Source of the DNA: Bacteroidales bacterium UBA4070
GTDB lineage: Bacteria; Bacteroidota; Bacteroidia; Bacteroidales; VadinHA17
DNA: 64,000 bases
Assembly (NCBI GenBank): GCA_002383485.1
Contig: DFYY01000012.1
Span: 62,001-126,000, forward strand
Reading direction: 5' to 3'
Shown here one piece after another: positions 1 through 8,530 of this stretch. Each line of letters starts with the position of its first letter. Positions within the stretch are counted from its first letter, which is position 1. The translations under genes were made by a program, and so were the position numbers. The notes beneath the pieces were generated by a model. The model was not told where the DNA came from and searched no databases. It was given only the letters and a program-made list of their open reading frames with translations.

Positions 1-859
1 TCATTACCGCAATTTTGGATATATACCATCCGAACTGGAGAATGAATCTGTGGCCAAGACTATGGAGTACAGCATTGATGACTGGTGTATCTCACAGATG
101 GCATCAGACATGGGTATGCAGGATCTGGCCTCCCGGTTCCAGGAGAGGTCACGAAATTACCGTAACCTGTTTGACATCACTATCCTTTTTGTCAGGGGCA
201 GGATGAGTGACGGAACCTGGAGACCTGATTTTGATCCGCTCTACTCTCATCACACCCGTTCAGACTTTACGGAGGGCAACGGATGGCAGTACTCCTGGCT
301 CGCACCTCATGACGTTGACGGACTGATATCACTCTTCGGAGGGAAGGAGGTCTTTCTCCACAGGCTCGATTCTCTTTTCACTGTAAATGAAGAGGTTAAG
401 GGAGAAAACCGCTCACCTGACATCAGCGGACTGATTGGTCAGTATGCTCACGGGAACGAACCGTCGCATCATATCGCCTACTTTTTTACTATGGCCGGTG
501 CACCGGAAAGGACTGAAACGATGGTGCGCAGGATCATGAATGAGATGTACACAGACGCAAAGGATGGTATATGCGGGAACGAGGACTGCGGTCAGATGTC
601 AGCCTGGTATGTCTTCTCCGCCATGGGTTTCTACCCGGTCAACCCGGCTGACGGCCGTTTCATCATTGGGAGTCCCGTACTGGACAGGGCCTCTGTGACA
701 CTTCCCGGAGGGAAGCAGTTCACCGTTGTTGCAGAGGGCAACTCTCCGTCCGCCGTCAATGTTTCTTCACTTTTTTTCAACGGAGAGAAGCTTGAGCGCA
801 ACTATATAACCTATGAGGAGGTTATGGCCGGCGGGGAGCTCAGATTCGTGATGAAATAA
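1..859 (+). CDS. GH92 family alpha-mannosidase, C-terminal part (cut by window edge)
   Basis: The reading frame is open from base 2 to the TAA at 857-859, giving about 285 C-terminal residues; the true start lies outside the window. The sequence matches glycoside hydrolase family 92, exo-acting calcium-dependent alpha-mannosidases that trim mannose from N-glycans or mannans in the periplasm or at the cell surface of Bacteroidota. Diagnostic stretches are the motif GNEPSHH followed by the hydrophobic IAYFF, the segment GNEDCGQMSAWYVF, and the closing GFYPVNP..G.F.IGSP, all characteristic of the GH92 catalytic (alpha/alpha)6 domain and its small C-terminal sandwich. The visible part is intact. 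Full-length members are usually 700-800 residues. The linkage specificity cannot be read from this part. Confidence 0.93.
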   Translation, partial: HYRNFGYIPSELENESVAKTMEYSIDDWCISQMASDMGMQDLASRFQERSRNYRNLFDITILFVRGRMSDGTWRPDFDPLYSHHTRSDFTEGNGWQYSWLAPHDVDGLISLFGGKEVFLHRLDSLFTVNEEVKGENRSPDISGLIGQYAHGNEPSHHIAYFFTMAGAPERTETMVRRIMNEMYTDAKDGICGNEDCGQMSAWYVFSAMGFYPVNPADGRFIIGSPVLDRASVTLPGGKQFTVVAEGNSPSAVNVSSLFFNGEKLERNYITYEEVMAGGELRFVMK

Positions 860-915
860 CCAGCCTGTTATCACATTGTTGATAATTATTAGGGATAATT
901 ATCGCTCCTGAGTAT

Positions 916-923
916 TACCTTTG
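916..923 (+). promoter_or_regulatory. Bacteroidota -7 promoter element for the B12 operon
   Basis: TACCTTTG fits the Bacteroidota sigma-A consensus TAnnTTTG and lies just before the riboswitch, placing transcription start near 930. No clear -33 TTG at the usual spacing of about 19 bases was seen. Confidence 0.55.
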
Positions 924-930
924 TCTTATT

Positions 931-1112
931 CTGGTGCTGCCGGTATTTCGGCAGTGAAAAGGGAACCCTGTGAGAATCAGGGACAGTACCCGCTGCTGTG
1001 AAGCCCGTTCCGTCGCAAGACGGATCATTACAGCCGGAATTCCCGCCACTGTTCGCCATCTGGCGGACGGGAAGGCCCGGTTAGTAGGGATGAGTCAGAA
1101 GACCTGCCAGAA
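931..1112 (+). promoter_or_regulatory. Cobalamin riboswitch
   Basis: This leader carries the conserved pieces of a cobalamin riboswitch in the right order: a P2-type hairpin (GCTGCCGG..), AAAAGGGAA, a stem with GAATCAGGGAC and the core CCCGC, GCCACTG at 1045-1051, GACGGGAAGGC at 1066-1076 and the closing AGTCAGAAGACCTGCC at 1093-1108. It sits 40 bases upstream of a BtuB-type receptor gene, the usual target. There is no T-rich terminator between it and the gene, so control is more likely at translation initiation, as in many Bacteroidota B12 operons (inference). It would shut off uptake when intracellular cobalamin is plentiful. Confidence 0.95.
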
Positions 1113-1148
1113 GGTATCCTGTTGAAGGAGCTTTCGGGAATAAAAGTC

Positions 1149-3143
1149 ATGATAAAGAGGTTATCAGCCTATATCATCCCTGCGTCTCTGAGACGCCTGC
1201 CGCTTTCAGCGGTTGCAGCAATGCTGCTTGTTCTTGTTCCGTTTACCGTAGGTGCGCAGGACATTTTCAGCGAGGATACTGTAAATATAAATGCAGTCAC
1301 CGTCACTGCCCGGGCGGCAGCACGGGTTACCCCATATACTGTGGTAGAGATTGACCCTGATCTGATTTCACGCCGTAAGGGAGATGACATGGCAACACTG
1401 CTTCAGTCTTCAAGCCTGCTATATGTAAAACGGTACGGTAATCACGGACTGGCATCAGTTTCAGTCAGGGGGCTTTCAGGCAGCCACACCCTTGTGACCT
1501 GGAACGGAATGCCGGTCAACGCACCCGGCAATGGATACAGTGACTTCACGGTTATCCCGGTTGTGGCAGCTTCGTCAGTACAGATCACATCAGGCGGCTC
1601 TGACCTGAATGACCTTTCCGGCTACCTTGGAGGCAAGGTGGAACTCTCCTCAAAGCCGCTCTTCGGGTCAGGAACTGAAGCCTCGATGAGCCTCAGTGCA
1701 GGGAGCTACGGTGACTATGGCTCGTCGGCAGTGCTTACGCCGGGCGGGACTAATTTATCTGTCAGGGCCGGCGGATGGGCAAATAAATCACGAAACGATT
1801 TTCTCTTCATCAACCGTGATGCACCGGGAGGAGAGGCACTCATGCGAAGAACCAACGCAGCCTTCTCATCCGGAGGTTTTACAGGTGATATTTTTTACCG
1901 GACTGATTACTCCAGGATAAGCATGCATGTCTGGTTCAGCGACACGGAACGCGAGCTTCCCGGGCCGGTGACAACGGTACAGCAGGATTTCAACGAGAGG
2001 CAGACCGACAGGTCTTTCAGAGGCGTGGTTAATTATTCACTGGAGCATGGAAGACTCACTGCTGATGTAACAGCCGGCGGTCAGTGTGAGTTCAACAGGT
2101 ATTACCACATGGTAACATCATACAACGGCGACAACAGCTCGTCATCTGCAATTATAAGGGCGAAGGTTGCTCTGAGGGTCACTCAGAATACCTCGTTGGA
2201 ATTTCGTGCCGGAGACAGCTACGAAAAAGCAGTCACCCTGAGCTACGACGGAGCGGAGATCCGGAATCTGATTTCATTCTCGGTGGCAGGCAGGTCAAAT
2301 CCCCTGCCGAGGCTGAATCTCCTTCTGCAGGCCAGGCAGACGGCAGTGACTGGAATGAAAGTCTCCCCAGAGTTTACTGCAGGGGCTTCATGGCTCATGA
2401 CCCCCGGCGGTGAGCACCTTCTTAAGGCGAGCCTTAGCCGTAATTCCCGGCTTCCGTGCCTTAATGATCTCTATTGGATCCCCGGAGGAAACCCTGACCT
2501 CGTTCCTGAGAATGCTGCAGGAGGGGAAGTCTCCTGGTCTTTCCTCAGGGTATGGCCGTCGGGATCACGGGGCAACTTCGACCTGACTCTTCACGGTTCT
2601 CATGTGAACAATCTCATACAGTGGGTGCCCGGACAATCGGGACTATGGCAGGCGGAGAATGTAAGGGACGTTAACATCGCCGGGGCAGAAGCCAGGGTTG
2701 GAAGGGATCTTTCAATCCGAAACTGGATCCTGCGCGGAGTATTCAACTACTCCTTCGCCCGATCGGTTGTTGCCGCTACTGAAGTTGCCAACGACAGGTC
2801 ACCAGGGCGTCAGCTTATCTATGCGCCGTTACATCATGCCAACCTGAATCTCGGAGCCACGGGAAAATGGTTCAGGACAGGCCTTACAGCAGCATGGGAG
2901 AGCAGACGCTATACCACCTCAGACAACAGCGAGTGGCTGCCAGGATCCCTCATGACTGATGCCTTTGCCGGAGCAGATTTCAGGACAGGTGCAGCAGGAT
3001 GGAGAGCGGAGATTGCAGTAAACAACCTCCCCGGACTGGCCACCGAGAGCGTGAGAAACTACCCGATGCCACTCAGAACATTTAAAATAAAACTAACGCT
3101 GACCTGGTCAGAAAAAAAGAAAAAAGATGAAACACGTGATTAA
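1149..3143 (+). CDS. btuB: TonB-dependent cobalamin receptor, BtuB type
   Basis: Outer-membrane TonB-dependent receptor of about 664 residues. It begins with a signal peptide ending near VGAQD, then a TonB-box-like segment (INAVTVTA), a plug domain with SVRGLSG and NGMPVN, and a long beta-barrel ending in the aromatic-rich strands LTLTWSE. It lacks the SusC-type carboxypeptidase-like N-terminal extension. Placement directly behind a cobalamin riboswitch and before a BtuG-like gene makes cobalamin the probable substrate. I chose ATG 1149 because it begins directly at the signal peptide; an in-frame TTG at 1122 would add nine residues. The 3' end overlaps the next gene by 17 bases, indicating co-transcription. 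Confidence 0.9.
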   Translation: MIKRLSAYIIPASLRRLPLSAVAAMLLVLVPFTVGAQDIFSEDTVNINAVTVTARAAARVTPYTVVEIDPDLISRRKGDDMATLLQSSSLLYVKRYGNHGLASVSVRGLSGSHTLVTWNGMPVNAPGNGYSDFTVIPVVAASSVQITSGGSDLNDLSGYLGGKVELSSKPLFGSGTEASMSLSAGSYGDYGSSAVLTPGGTNLSVRAGGWANKSRNDFLFINRDAPGGEALMRRTNAAFSSGGFTGDIFYRTDYSRISMHVWFSDTERELPGPVTTVQQDFNERQTDRSFRGVVNYSLEHGRLTADVTAGGQCEFNRYYHMVTSYNGDNSSSSAIIRAKVALRVTQNTSLEFRAGDSYEKAVTLSYDGAEIRNLISFSVAGRSNPLPRLNLLLQARQTAVTGMKVSPEFTAGASWLMTPGGEHLLKASLSRNSRLPCLNDLYWIPGGNPDLVPENAAGGEVSWSFLRVWPSGSRGNFDLTLHGSHVNNLIQWVPGQSGLWQAENVRDVNIAGAEARVGRDLSIRNWILRGVFNYSFARSVVAATEVANDRSPGRQLIYAPLHHANLNLGATGKWFRTGLTAAWESRRYTTSDNSEWLPGSLMTDAFAGADFRTGAAGWRAEIAVNNLPGLATESVRNYPMPLRTFKIKLTLTWSEKKKKDETRD

Positions 3144-4152
3144 AACCCTAGTCCTTATTGCCCTTGCGCTTCAGATATCCTGTGAACCAGCAGAGAATCC
3201 GTCGCTTTTTCCCCGGGGAGAGGGCATTTTCCTCCTGAATGAGGGGAACTTCAATGCCGGAAACGGGTCGGTTTCGTTTTACAGCACTGAAACCAGACAA
3301 ATTTACAATGACCTGTTCAGTGCAGAGAACAAGAGGGCTCTTGGGGATATTCCCTCCTTCATGGCTGTTGACGGGAACAGGGGATTCATCGTAGTAAACA
3401 ACTCAGGAACCGTTGAGGCTGTGGATCTGTTAACGATGGAGAGCCTTGGAACCGTCACCGGGCTTAGTTCGCCCAGGCAGATGGTTATTGACGGCAACAA
3501 CGGTTATGTCAGCAGCCTTACGGAAGATGAGATTACAGTGATCGATCTTGAGAAGACAGAGAAGTCTGGAAAGCTGGAGATCGGGTCAGCCTCGGAGGCA
3601 ATGGTCATCACCGGCGGGAGGCTCTTCTCAGCGCACTGGTCCGGCGGAAACAGCATTGTTGTAACCGATCTGGGATCCGGTGATGTCGTGCGGTCAGTTA
3701 CCGTCGGGCTTGAGCCTGAAAGCATGGCACTTGACAAAAACGGCAGGCTTTGGGTGCTTTGCACCGGCGGATGGATGGGAGAGGAGATTCCTAGAATCGT
3801 CAGAATCAACATGGTAACTCTTGAAAAGGAGGCCGAGTTCTTCTTCAGAACGGTCGATGACAATCCCTCCTCCCTGACGCTCAACGAAGCCAGGGATACT
3901 CTCTTTTACCTTGACGAAGGTGTGAGAAGGATGCCGGTTACGGCCGATGAAATGCCCGCCGTGGCATTTATACCTGCCGGTAACAGGCTGTTTTATAAGC
4001 TTCTGATAGGTTCTGACGGAAAGATATATGTCACTGATGCCATCGACTATCAGCAGAAGGGAGACCTGCTGATCTACAACCGGGAGGGAGAGTTGCTTGA
4101 CAGCGAACAGGCAGGAATTATACCGGGCTTCATGATACAGAGAGTTGATTAA
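3127..4152 (+). CDS. btuG: BtuG-like surface lipoprotein, YncE/DUF5074-type beta-propeller
   Basis: A lipoprotein of 341 residues with a short signal peptide and lipobox ending LQISC (Cys about residue 20). The body has repeated propeller blades with phrases such as GFIVVNNSG, NNGYVSSL, G.IYVTDAID, typical of YncE-like seven-bladed propellers. In Bacteroides, BtuG is a surface lipoprotein that binds cobalamin very tightly, sits on BtuB and hands the vitamin over. Here the gene overlaps btuB and is under the same riboswitch, so the same role is inferred. Family assignment rests on fold-like repeats and context rather than on an identified binding site. Confidence 0.82.
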   Translation: MKHVIKTLVLIALALQISCEPAENPSLFPRGEGIFLLNEGNFNAGNGSVSFYSTETRQIYNDLFSAENKRALGDIPSFMAVDGNRGFIVVNNSGTVEAVDLLTMESLGTVTGLSSPRQMVIDGNNGYVSSLTEDEITVIDLEKTEKSGKLEIGSASEAMVITGGRLFSAHWSGGNSIVVTDLGSGDVVRSVTVGLEPESMALDKNGRLWVLCTGGWMGEEIPRIVRINMVTLEKEAEFFFRTVDDNPSSLTLNEARDTLFYLDEGVRRMPVTADEMPAVAFIPAGNRLFYKLLIGSDGKIYVTDAIDYQQKGDLLIYNREGELLDSEQAGIIPGFMIQRVD

Positions 4153-4191
4153 CCACTTTTTGACTAATTTTAGTGCTGAAACAAAAAGATA

Positions 4192-6363
4192 TTGAAGGGA
4201 CGAATACGCATAACCAGCCTGTGCCTGCTTGCCTCTGCGCTTCTTAGCGGTCAGCCGGAGTTCCCCGTCGGGACTCCTCTGTTCCCGGAGATGCTCATCT
4301 GGCACGAGGCTGCGGTTGATCCCCTGCATGCAGAAGCCATGCGGTCTGTGGAACAGGTGAAGGGTCAGCCCTGGCGGTTTGCCATCCCTGTAGAGGTGGC
4401 CTGGGATCCGTCAAACTCCGGGTATACTGTTGCATATGGCAATGAAACTGTCTGGGTGCTGCCGGTATCATCAAAAGGTGCGCTGTCACTCAATCTTATC
4501 CTTTCACCGTTCAATCTCCCGGCCGGAGCCTATGTCTATGTTTATGACGATGAGAGGCGTATTGTGAGAGGTGCTTTCACCCGGGAAAGTACGTCAGGCA
4601 GGGTATCCATGCCGGTGATGCCGGTGCCCGGAGAGAGGCTCGTGCTCGAATGTCATTTCCCGGGGTCATCAGTTCCCGAAAATTCAATAGGAGTCAGTCA
4701 GGTTGCCCACGACTTTGCCGGTTTCTTCGGCCCTGACGGTATAAAGGACCTGTATTACGGTCGCTCTGATGACTGCGAGGCAGACCTTAACTGCTCTTCA
4801 AATCCCAACTATATGACTGCCTCCCGTTCGGTGGTCAGGCTTCTGGTGGATGGATCGGAGCTGTGCACCGGTGTTATGGTCAATAACACCGGAAGCGAAT
4901 ACAAGGCATATGTGCTTACGGCCAATCACTGCATCGAGACTCCGGATCAGGCAGTGAACACAATTTTCGTGTTCAACTACAAGAGTCCCTGGTGCGATGG
5001 GCCTGACATGTCATACATGAATGCCCTCGCAGGATCTGTTCTGCAGGCGGAGAATCCGGACATTGATTTTTCACTCGTGGAACTGAACCAATTTCCTTCG
5101 ATGGTTTACAGGCCATATTTTGCGGGGTGGGATATTACCACAACACCTCCTTCCAACACCTTCGCCATACATCACCCTGAAGGAGATGTGATGAAGCTCA
5201 CCATTGACGACAATCCGCCTATATCAACATCTTACCCGGTTACGGGATTTGTATCGATGGGTTTCTGGCGGGTCCTCAGGTGGGAGAGGGGAACTACTGA
5301 ACCCGGCTCGTCTGGCGGGCCACTCTTTGATCAGAACGGCAGAGTCCGAGGTACGCTTACCGGTGGCGGAGCTACATGCGCTGATCCGTCAAATGACTAT
5401 TTTGCCAAGCTCTCCAGGATGTTTACAATTACCTCAGTAGCTTCCACACACCTCAGGCCATGGCTGGACCCTGCCGGTACCGGGGCAACGGTCGTCAGCG
5501 GGCGTGATCCTTACAGTTACAACCTGTCAAGATCAGATACCCTGGGAAACATGCCGGCAGATGATCCAGGCAGCACAGATACATATTCTTCGGGCTGGGG
5601 TCTCTCAACCGGAAACAACTCAGATGGACTCATCAGGTACGCCGAATATATACCCTTTACCGGCAGTGGTGAGATAGCGTGGCTCAGACTCAGTATCTCC
5701 GCTTCGGCGTTTCTCTCAACAGCCGATTCTGTCAGGTTTTATATTTGGGGCGGCGGAGCACAACCCGGGGTGGTACTGGCATCAAAAAGGATGAAGCTTA
5801 ATGAAATAAAAGGAGGGACCATTCTTGAGGTGGATTTCGGCAGGACTATCCAGGTGACGGGACCGTTCTATGCCGGTTACAGCGTCTTCTACCGAACCCC
5901 GCTTAATCAACAGCAGCCACAGTTTGCTGTTGCGCACTCTGCGCCGTGGTCAACATCAGCCCAGAATACAGCTTTTTTCAATGACGGCAGTACGTGGAAG
6001 CCCTTCACACTTCATCCCTCATTCCCTATGTCCGTTTCGCTGGGTGTCAAAGCAGTAATGGTAGAAAATTCTGTGTTGAACAATCTGCCTGACCCGGGAC
6101 TGGAAGGGACAGACCTGGAGGTCTTTCCCAATCCGTTCAGCACCAGTGTTTATTTCAGGTTCAGGGAGCGAGCTGTGGAGATTGCTTTCATAACTATCTA
6201 TGACAACGCCGGGAGGGTTGTTTCAGCAGGAGAATACAGGAATGCTTTTCCGGGTCTGCTGCCTGTCGAACTCGCGGGCCTTGCGCCGGGTATCTATCAT
6301 TACGGTTTGCAGGCTGACAGCCTTTTCTATTCAGGGACCCTGATAAAAGCAGATTCACGGTGA
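4192..6363 (+). CDS. Secreted trypsin-like serine protease with type IX secretion tail
   Basis: 723-residue exported protein. After a short signal peptide (CLLASALLSG) and an N-terminal region of about 180 residues comes a chymotrypsin-fold domain with a complete triad: His246 in TANHC, Asp292 in DIDFSL, Ser374 in PGSSGGPLF. The Cys-rich entry (CEADLNC, near 195-201) resembles lysyl endopeptidases of family S1. A middle jelly-roll-like region follows and the last 85 residues (FPNPF.., ending PGIYHYGL) look like a type A sorting domain of the type IX secretion system, so the protein should be surface-attached or released. Start is a TTG at 4192 with no strong ribosome site. It lies inside the B12 uptake operon, overlapping btuF by one base (TGATG); this location is unusual. 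Confidence 0.85.
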   Translation: MKGRIRITSLCLLASALLSGQPEFPVGTPLFPEMLIWHEAAVDPLHAEAMRSVEQVKGQPWRFAIPVEVAWDPSNSGYTVAYGNETVWVLPVSSKGALSLNLILSPFNLPAGAYVYVYDDERRIVRGAFTRESTSGRVSMPVMPVPGERLVLECHFPGSSVPENSIGVSQVAHDFAGFFGPDGIKDLYYGRSDDCEADLNCSSNPNYMTASRSVVRLLVDGSELCTGVMVNNTGSEYKAYVLTANHCIETPDQAVNTIFVFNYKSPWCDGPDMSYMNALAGSVLQAENPDIDFSLVELNQFPSMVYRPYFAGWDITTTPPSNTFAIHHPEGDVMKLTIDDNPPISTSYPVTGFVSMGFWRVLRWERGTTEPGSSGGPLFDQNGRVRGTLTGGGATCADPSNDYFAKLSRMFTITSVASTHLRPWLDPAGTGATVVSGRDPYSYNLSRSDTLGNMPADDPGSTDTYSSGWGLSTGNNSDGLIRYAEYIPFTGSGEIAWLRLSISASAFLSTADSVRFYIWGGGAQPGVVLASKRMKLNEIKGGTILEVDFGRTIQVTGPFYAGYSVFYRTPLNQQQPQFAVAHSAPWSTSAQNTAFFNDGSTWKPFTLHPSFPMSVSLGVKAVMVENSVLNNLPDPGLEGTDLEVFPNPFSTSVYFRFRERAVEIAFITIYDNAGRVVSAGEYRNAFPGLLPVELAGLAPGIYHYGLQADSLFYSGTLIKADSR

Positions 6364-7499
6364 TGAGACTTGCTTTTTTTGTTATTGCGGTGGCATTAAC
6401 ATTCTTATCCTGCCGTAATGAGAGCACTCGTTCAGGCATTGCGGATGCAGGCAGTTCAGGCATTCCGCAAGGCAGGCTGTCAATTGAAAAAGTACCCGGC
6501 GCCACAAGGGTTGCGGTAAGGGAACCGTGGCAGAATTCTGGAGGAAAAGAGCTTGTATGGTACCTGGTGGCGCGTGATTCAGCACTGCCGCGGGACATTG
6601 GCGAAGAACAGGTGATACGGGTTCCGGTCAGGAGAATGATTTGTATGTCAACAACTCATGCTGCAATGATGAGGGCTCTCTCAGCCGATAGTATGATAGT
6701 TGGTATTTCCGGTTCATCGCTGCTTTATGACTCCCTGTTGCTTGAGAGAACAGGAAGCGGTGGAATTAAGGATGTTGGCTATGAAGGGAATCTTAACAGG
6801 GAGCTTGTCATCTCCCTTGCGCCTGACCTGGTGATGGCGTACGGTGTCGCGGATCCTTCATCGGGAAGCACTGTCAGGCTGGCTGAAGCCGGTGTGAAGG
6901 TTTTCTACAATGCCGACTACCTCGAGGAGCATCCCCTGAACAGGTGCGCCTGGCTCAGGCTCTTTGGACTGCTTACAGGGAAGGAGGAGATGGCAGACAG
7001 CATTGTCATCACTGTTTCTGACTCATACAGGGAACTGACGACAATGGTGGCAAACGCCGCCGGGAAGAAGCCGGGGGTGCTTCTGGGAGCACCATGGGAG
7101 GACGTGTGGTATGTCTCCCCGGGAAATACATATATAGGTCGTTTGATTGATGATGCCGGCGGAGACTATATCTACAGAGATATGACAGGAAACAATTCAG
7201 TGCCGGTATCGGTGGAATCAGTATTCCGTAGAGCATCCGGTGCGGAGATATGGATTAATCCCGGCACAGCCGGCAAACTCTCTGATATAGAAGCTGCAGA
7301 TCACAGGCTGACCTCACTTCCGGTCTTCAGCAGCGGACGTGTATGGAATAACCGCGGACGTATCCGCCAGGATGGTGGAAATGACTACTGGGAGAGCGGT
7401 GTGGTCAGGCCTGACCTCCTGCTTAAGGATTTTATCTCAATAATACACCCGGAACTGTTGCCGGATTATGATCCGTATTATTACATCAGACTGGAATGA
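6363..7499 (+). CDS. btuF: Periplasmic binding protein for cobalamin/iron-complex ABC importer
   Basis: Lipoprotein of 378 residues with lipobox FLSC (Cys about residue 17) and the class III (FecB/BtuF-type) binding-protein fold: an N-terminal lobe with VRRMICMST, ...LAPDLVMAYG, a linking helix, then a C-terminal lobe with AGGDYIY. It captures substrate in the periplasm and delivers it to the adjacent permease. Cobalamin is inferred from the riboswitch-controlled operon; the family also includes siderophore and heme binders. ATG 6363 gives the best signal peptide; an alternative GTG lies three bases upstream. It overlaps the next gene by four bases (ATGA). Confidence 0.87.
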   Translation: MRLAFFVIAVALTFLSCRNESTRSGIADAGSSGIPQGRLSIEKVPGATRVAVREPWQNSGGKELVWYLVARDSALPRDIGEEQVIRVPVRRMICMSTTHAAMMRALSADSMIVGISGSSLLYDSLLLERTGSGGIKDVGYEGNLNRELVISLAPDLVMAYGVADPSSGSTVRLAEAGVKVFYNADYLEEHPLNRCAWLRLFGLLTGKEEMADSIVITVSDSYRELTTMVANAAGKKPGVLLGAPWEDVWYVSPGNTYIGRLIDDAGGDYIYRDMTGNNSVPVSVESVFRRASGAEIWINPGTAGKLSDIEAADHRLTSLPVFSSGRVWNNRGRIRQDGGNDYWESGVVRPDLLLKDFISIIHPELLPDYDPYYYIRLE

Positions 7500-8530
7500 G
7501 CAGGTCACGCACAAGGATTACGTCAGTCATGACCGGACTCACTCTGCTCATGATAATTCTTTTCATGGCCGATCTGTTTCTTGGTAGTACGCGGATGGAT
7601 TTTGCCGAAGTGCTCAGGTCACTGTTTGGTCATGGCGATCCGGGTGACGAAATCATCATCATGCAGTTTCGTCTGCCAAAGGCTATCACGGCTGTAATTG
7701 CAGGTGTAGGCATGTCAGTCAGCGGCCTCCTGATGCAGACGCTGTTCAGGAATCCGCTTGCCGGCCCCGATGTGCTGGGTGTCAGCTCCGGAGCCGGCCT
7801 GGGAGTGGCCCTGACGCTGCTGACACTCACACCGCTCTTCACCCTTCCTGAAGGCTCTCTTTTTTCAGGATGGGGTCTGATCCTTGCTGCCTGGGCAGGC
7901 GCCGCAGCCGTGATGCTTATCATTATGACTGTCTCCGCCCGTATGAGAGATATTATGACTGTACTTATTGTCGGGCTGCTGCTCGCCAGCGCAATATCGG
8001 CAGTGGTAAGCCTTCTGCAGTATTTCAGCAACGAGGCTATGCTCAGGACCTATGTCATCTGGACCATGGGAAACCTCGGAAATATATCCTATCCTCAGAT
8101 CAGGGCGCTGGCGCTGGCCACAGCAGCAGGCCTTATGATATCCTTCCTGATGGTAAAGCCGCTCAATGCCATGCTGATGGGAGAGACTTTCTCAAGGACC
8201 GTGGGGGTGAGAATGGATAGGACAAGAATCGTTCTGCTGGCTGCGGCAAGCATCCTTGCCGGCAGCGTTACGGCATTCTGCGGCCCGCTGGCATTCATAG
8301 GCGTAGCAGTGCCACATATGGCAAGACTGCTTTTCGGCACCACGGACCATCGTACCCTTATGCCCGGAGTGGCACTGTGCGGGGCGGCGACATTACTTCT
8401 GAGCGATATAGTCTCCGGCCTTCCCGGCGGTGGTCAGATCATACCCGTGAATACCGTCACTTCGTTAATTGGAATCCCGGTGGTTCTCTGGATCATCCTG
8501 GGCAAGACCGGACTGGGGAGGAGGTTCTGA
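7496..8530 (+). CDS. btuC: FecCD/BtuC family ABC permease
   Basis: 344-residue polytopic inner-membrane protein with the FecCD family's signature features: an N-terminal helix followed by FRLPKAITAVIAGVGMSVSGLLMQ, NPLAGPDVLGVSSGAG, and near the C-terminus the coupling segment GPLAFIGVAVPHMAR with the cytoplasmic GGGQIIPVNTVTSLIG. About ten helices are expected. It forms the membrane channel of the importer together with the neighbouring ATPase. Four-base overlap upstream and a TGATG overlap with btuD show translational coupling. Confidence 0.92.
   Translation: MSRSRTRITSVMTGLTLLMIILFMADLFLGSTRMDFAEVLRSLFGHGDPGDEIIIMQFRLPKAITAVIAGVGMSVSGLLMQTLFRNPLAGPDVLGVSSGAGLGVALTLLTLTPLFTLPEGSLFSGWGLILAAWAGAAAVMLIIMTVSARMRDIMTVLIVGLLLASAISAVVSLLQYFSNEAMLRTYVIWTMGNLGNISYPQIRALALATAAGLMISFLMVKPLNAMLMGETFSRTVGVRMDRTRIVLLAAASILAGSVTAFCGPLAFIGVAVPHMARLLFGTTDHRTLMPGVALCGAATLLLSDIVSGLPGGGQIIPVNTVTSLIGIPVVLWIILGKTGLGRRF

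Noticed and set aside
3694..4329. A 211-residue minus-strand open frame across the btuG end and the protease start
   Set aside because: Lies opposite two well-supported genes and has no recognisable domain.
8377..8529. Upstream extension of the BtuD frame into btuC
   Set aside because: The extra residues are out-of-frame btuC and the ATG at 8530 fits the TGATG overlap and the family start.
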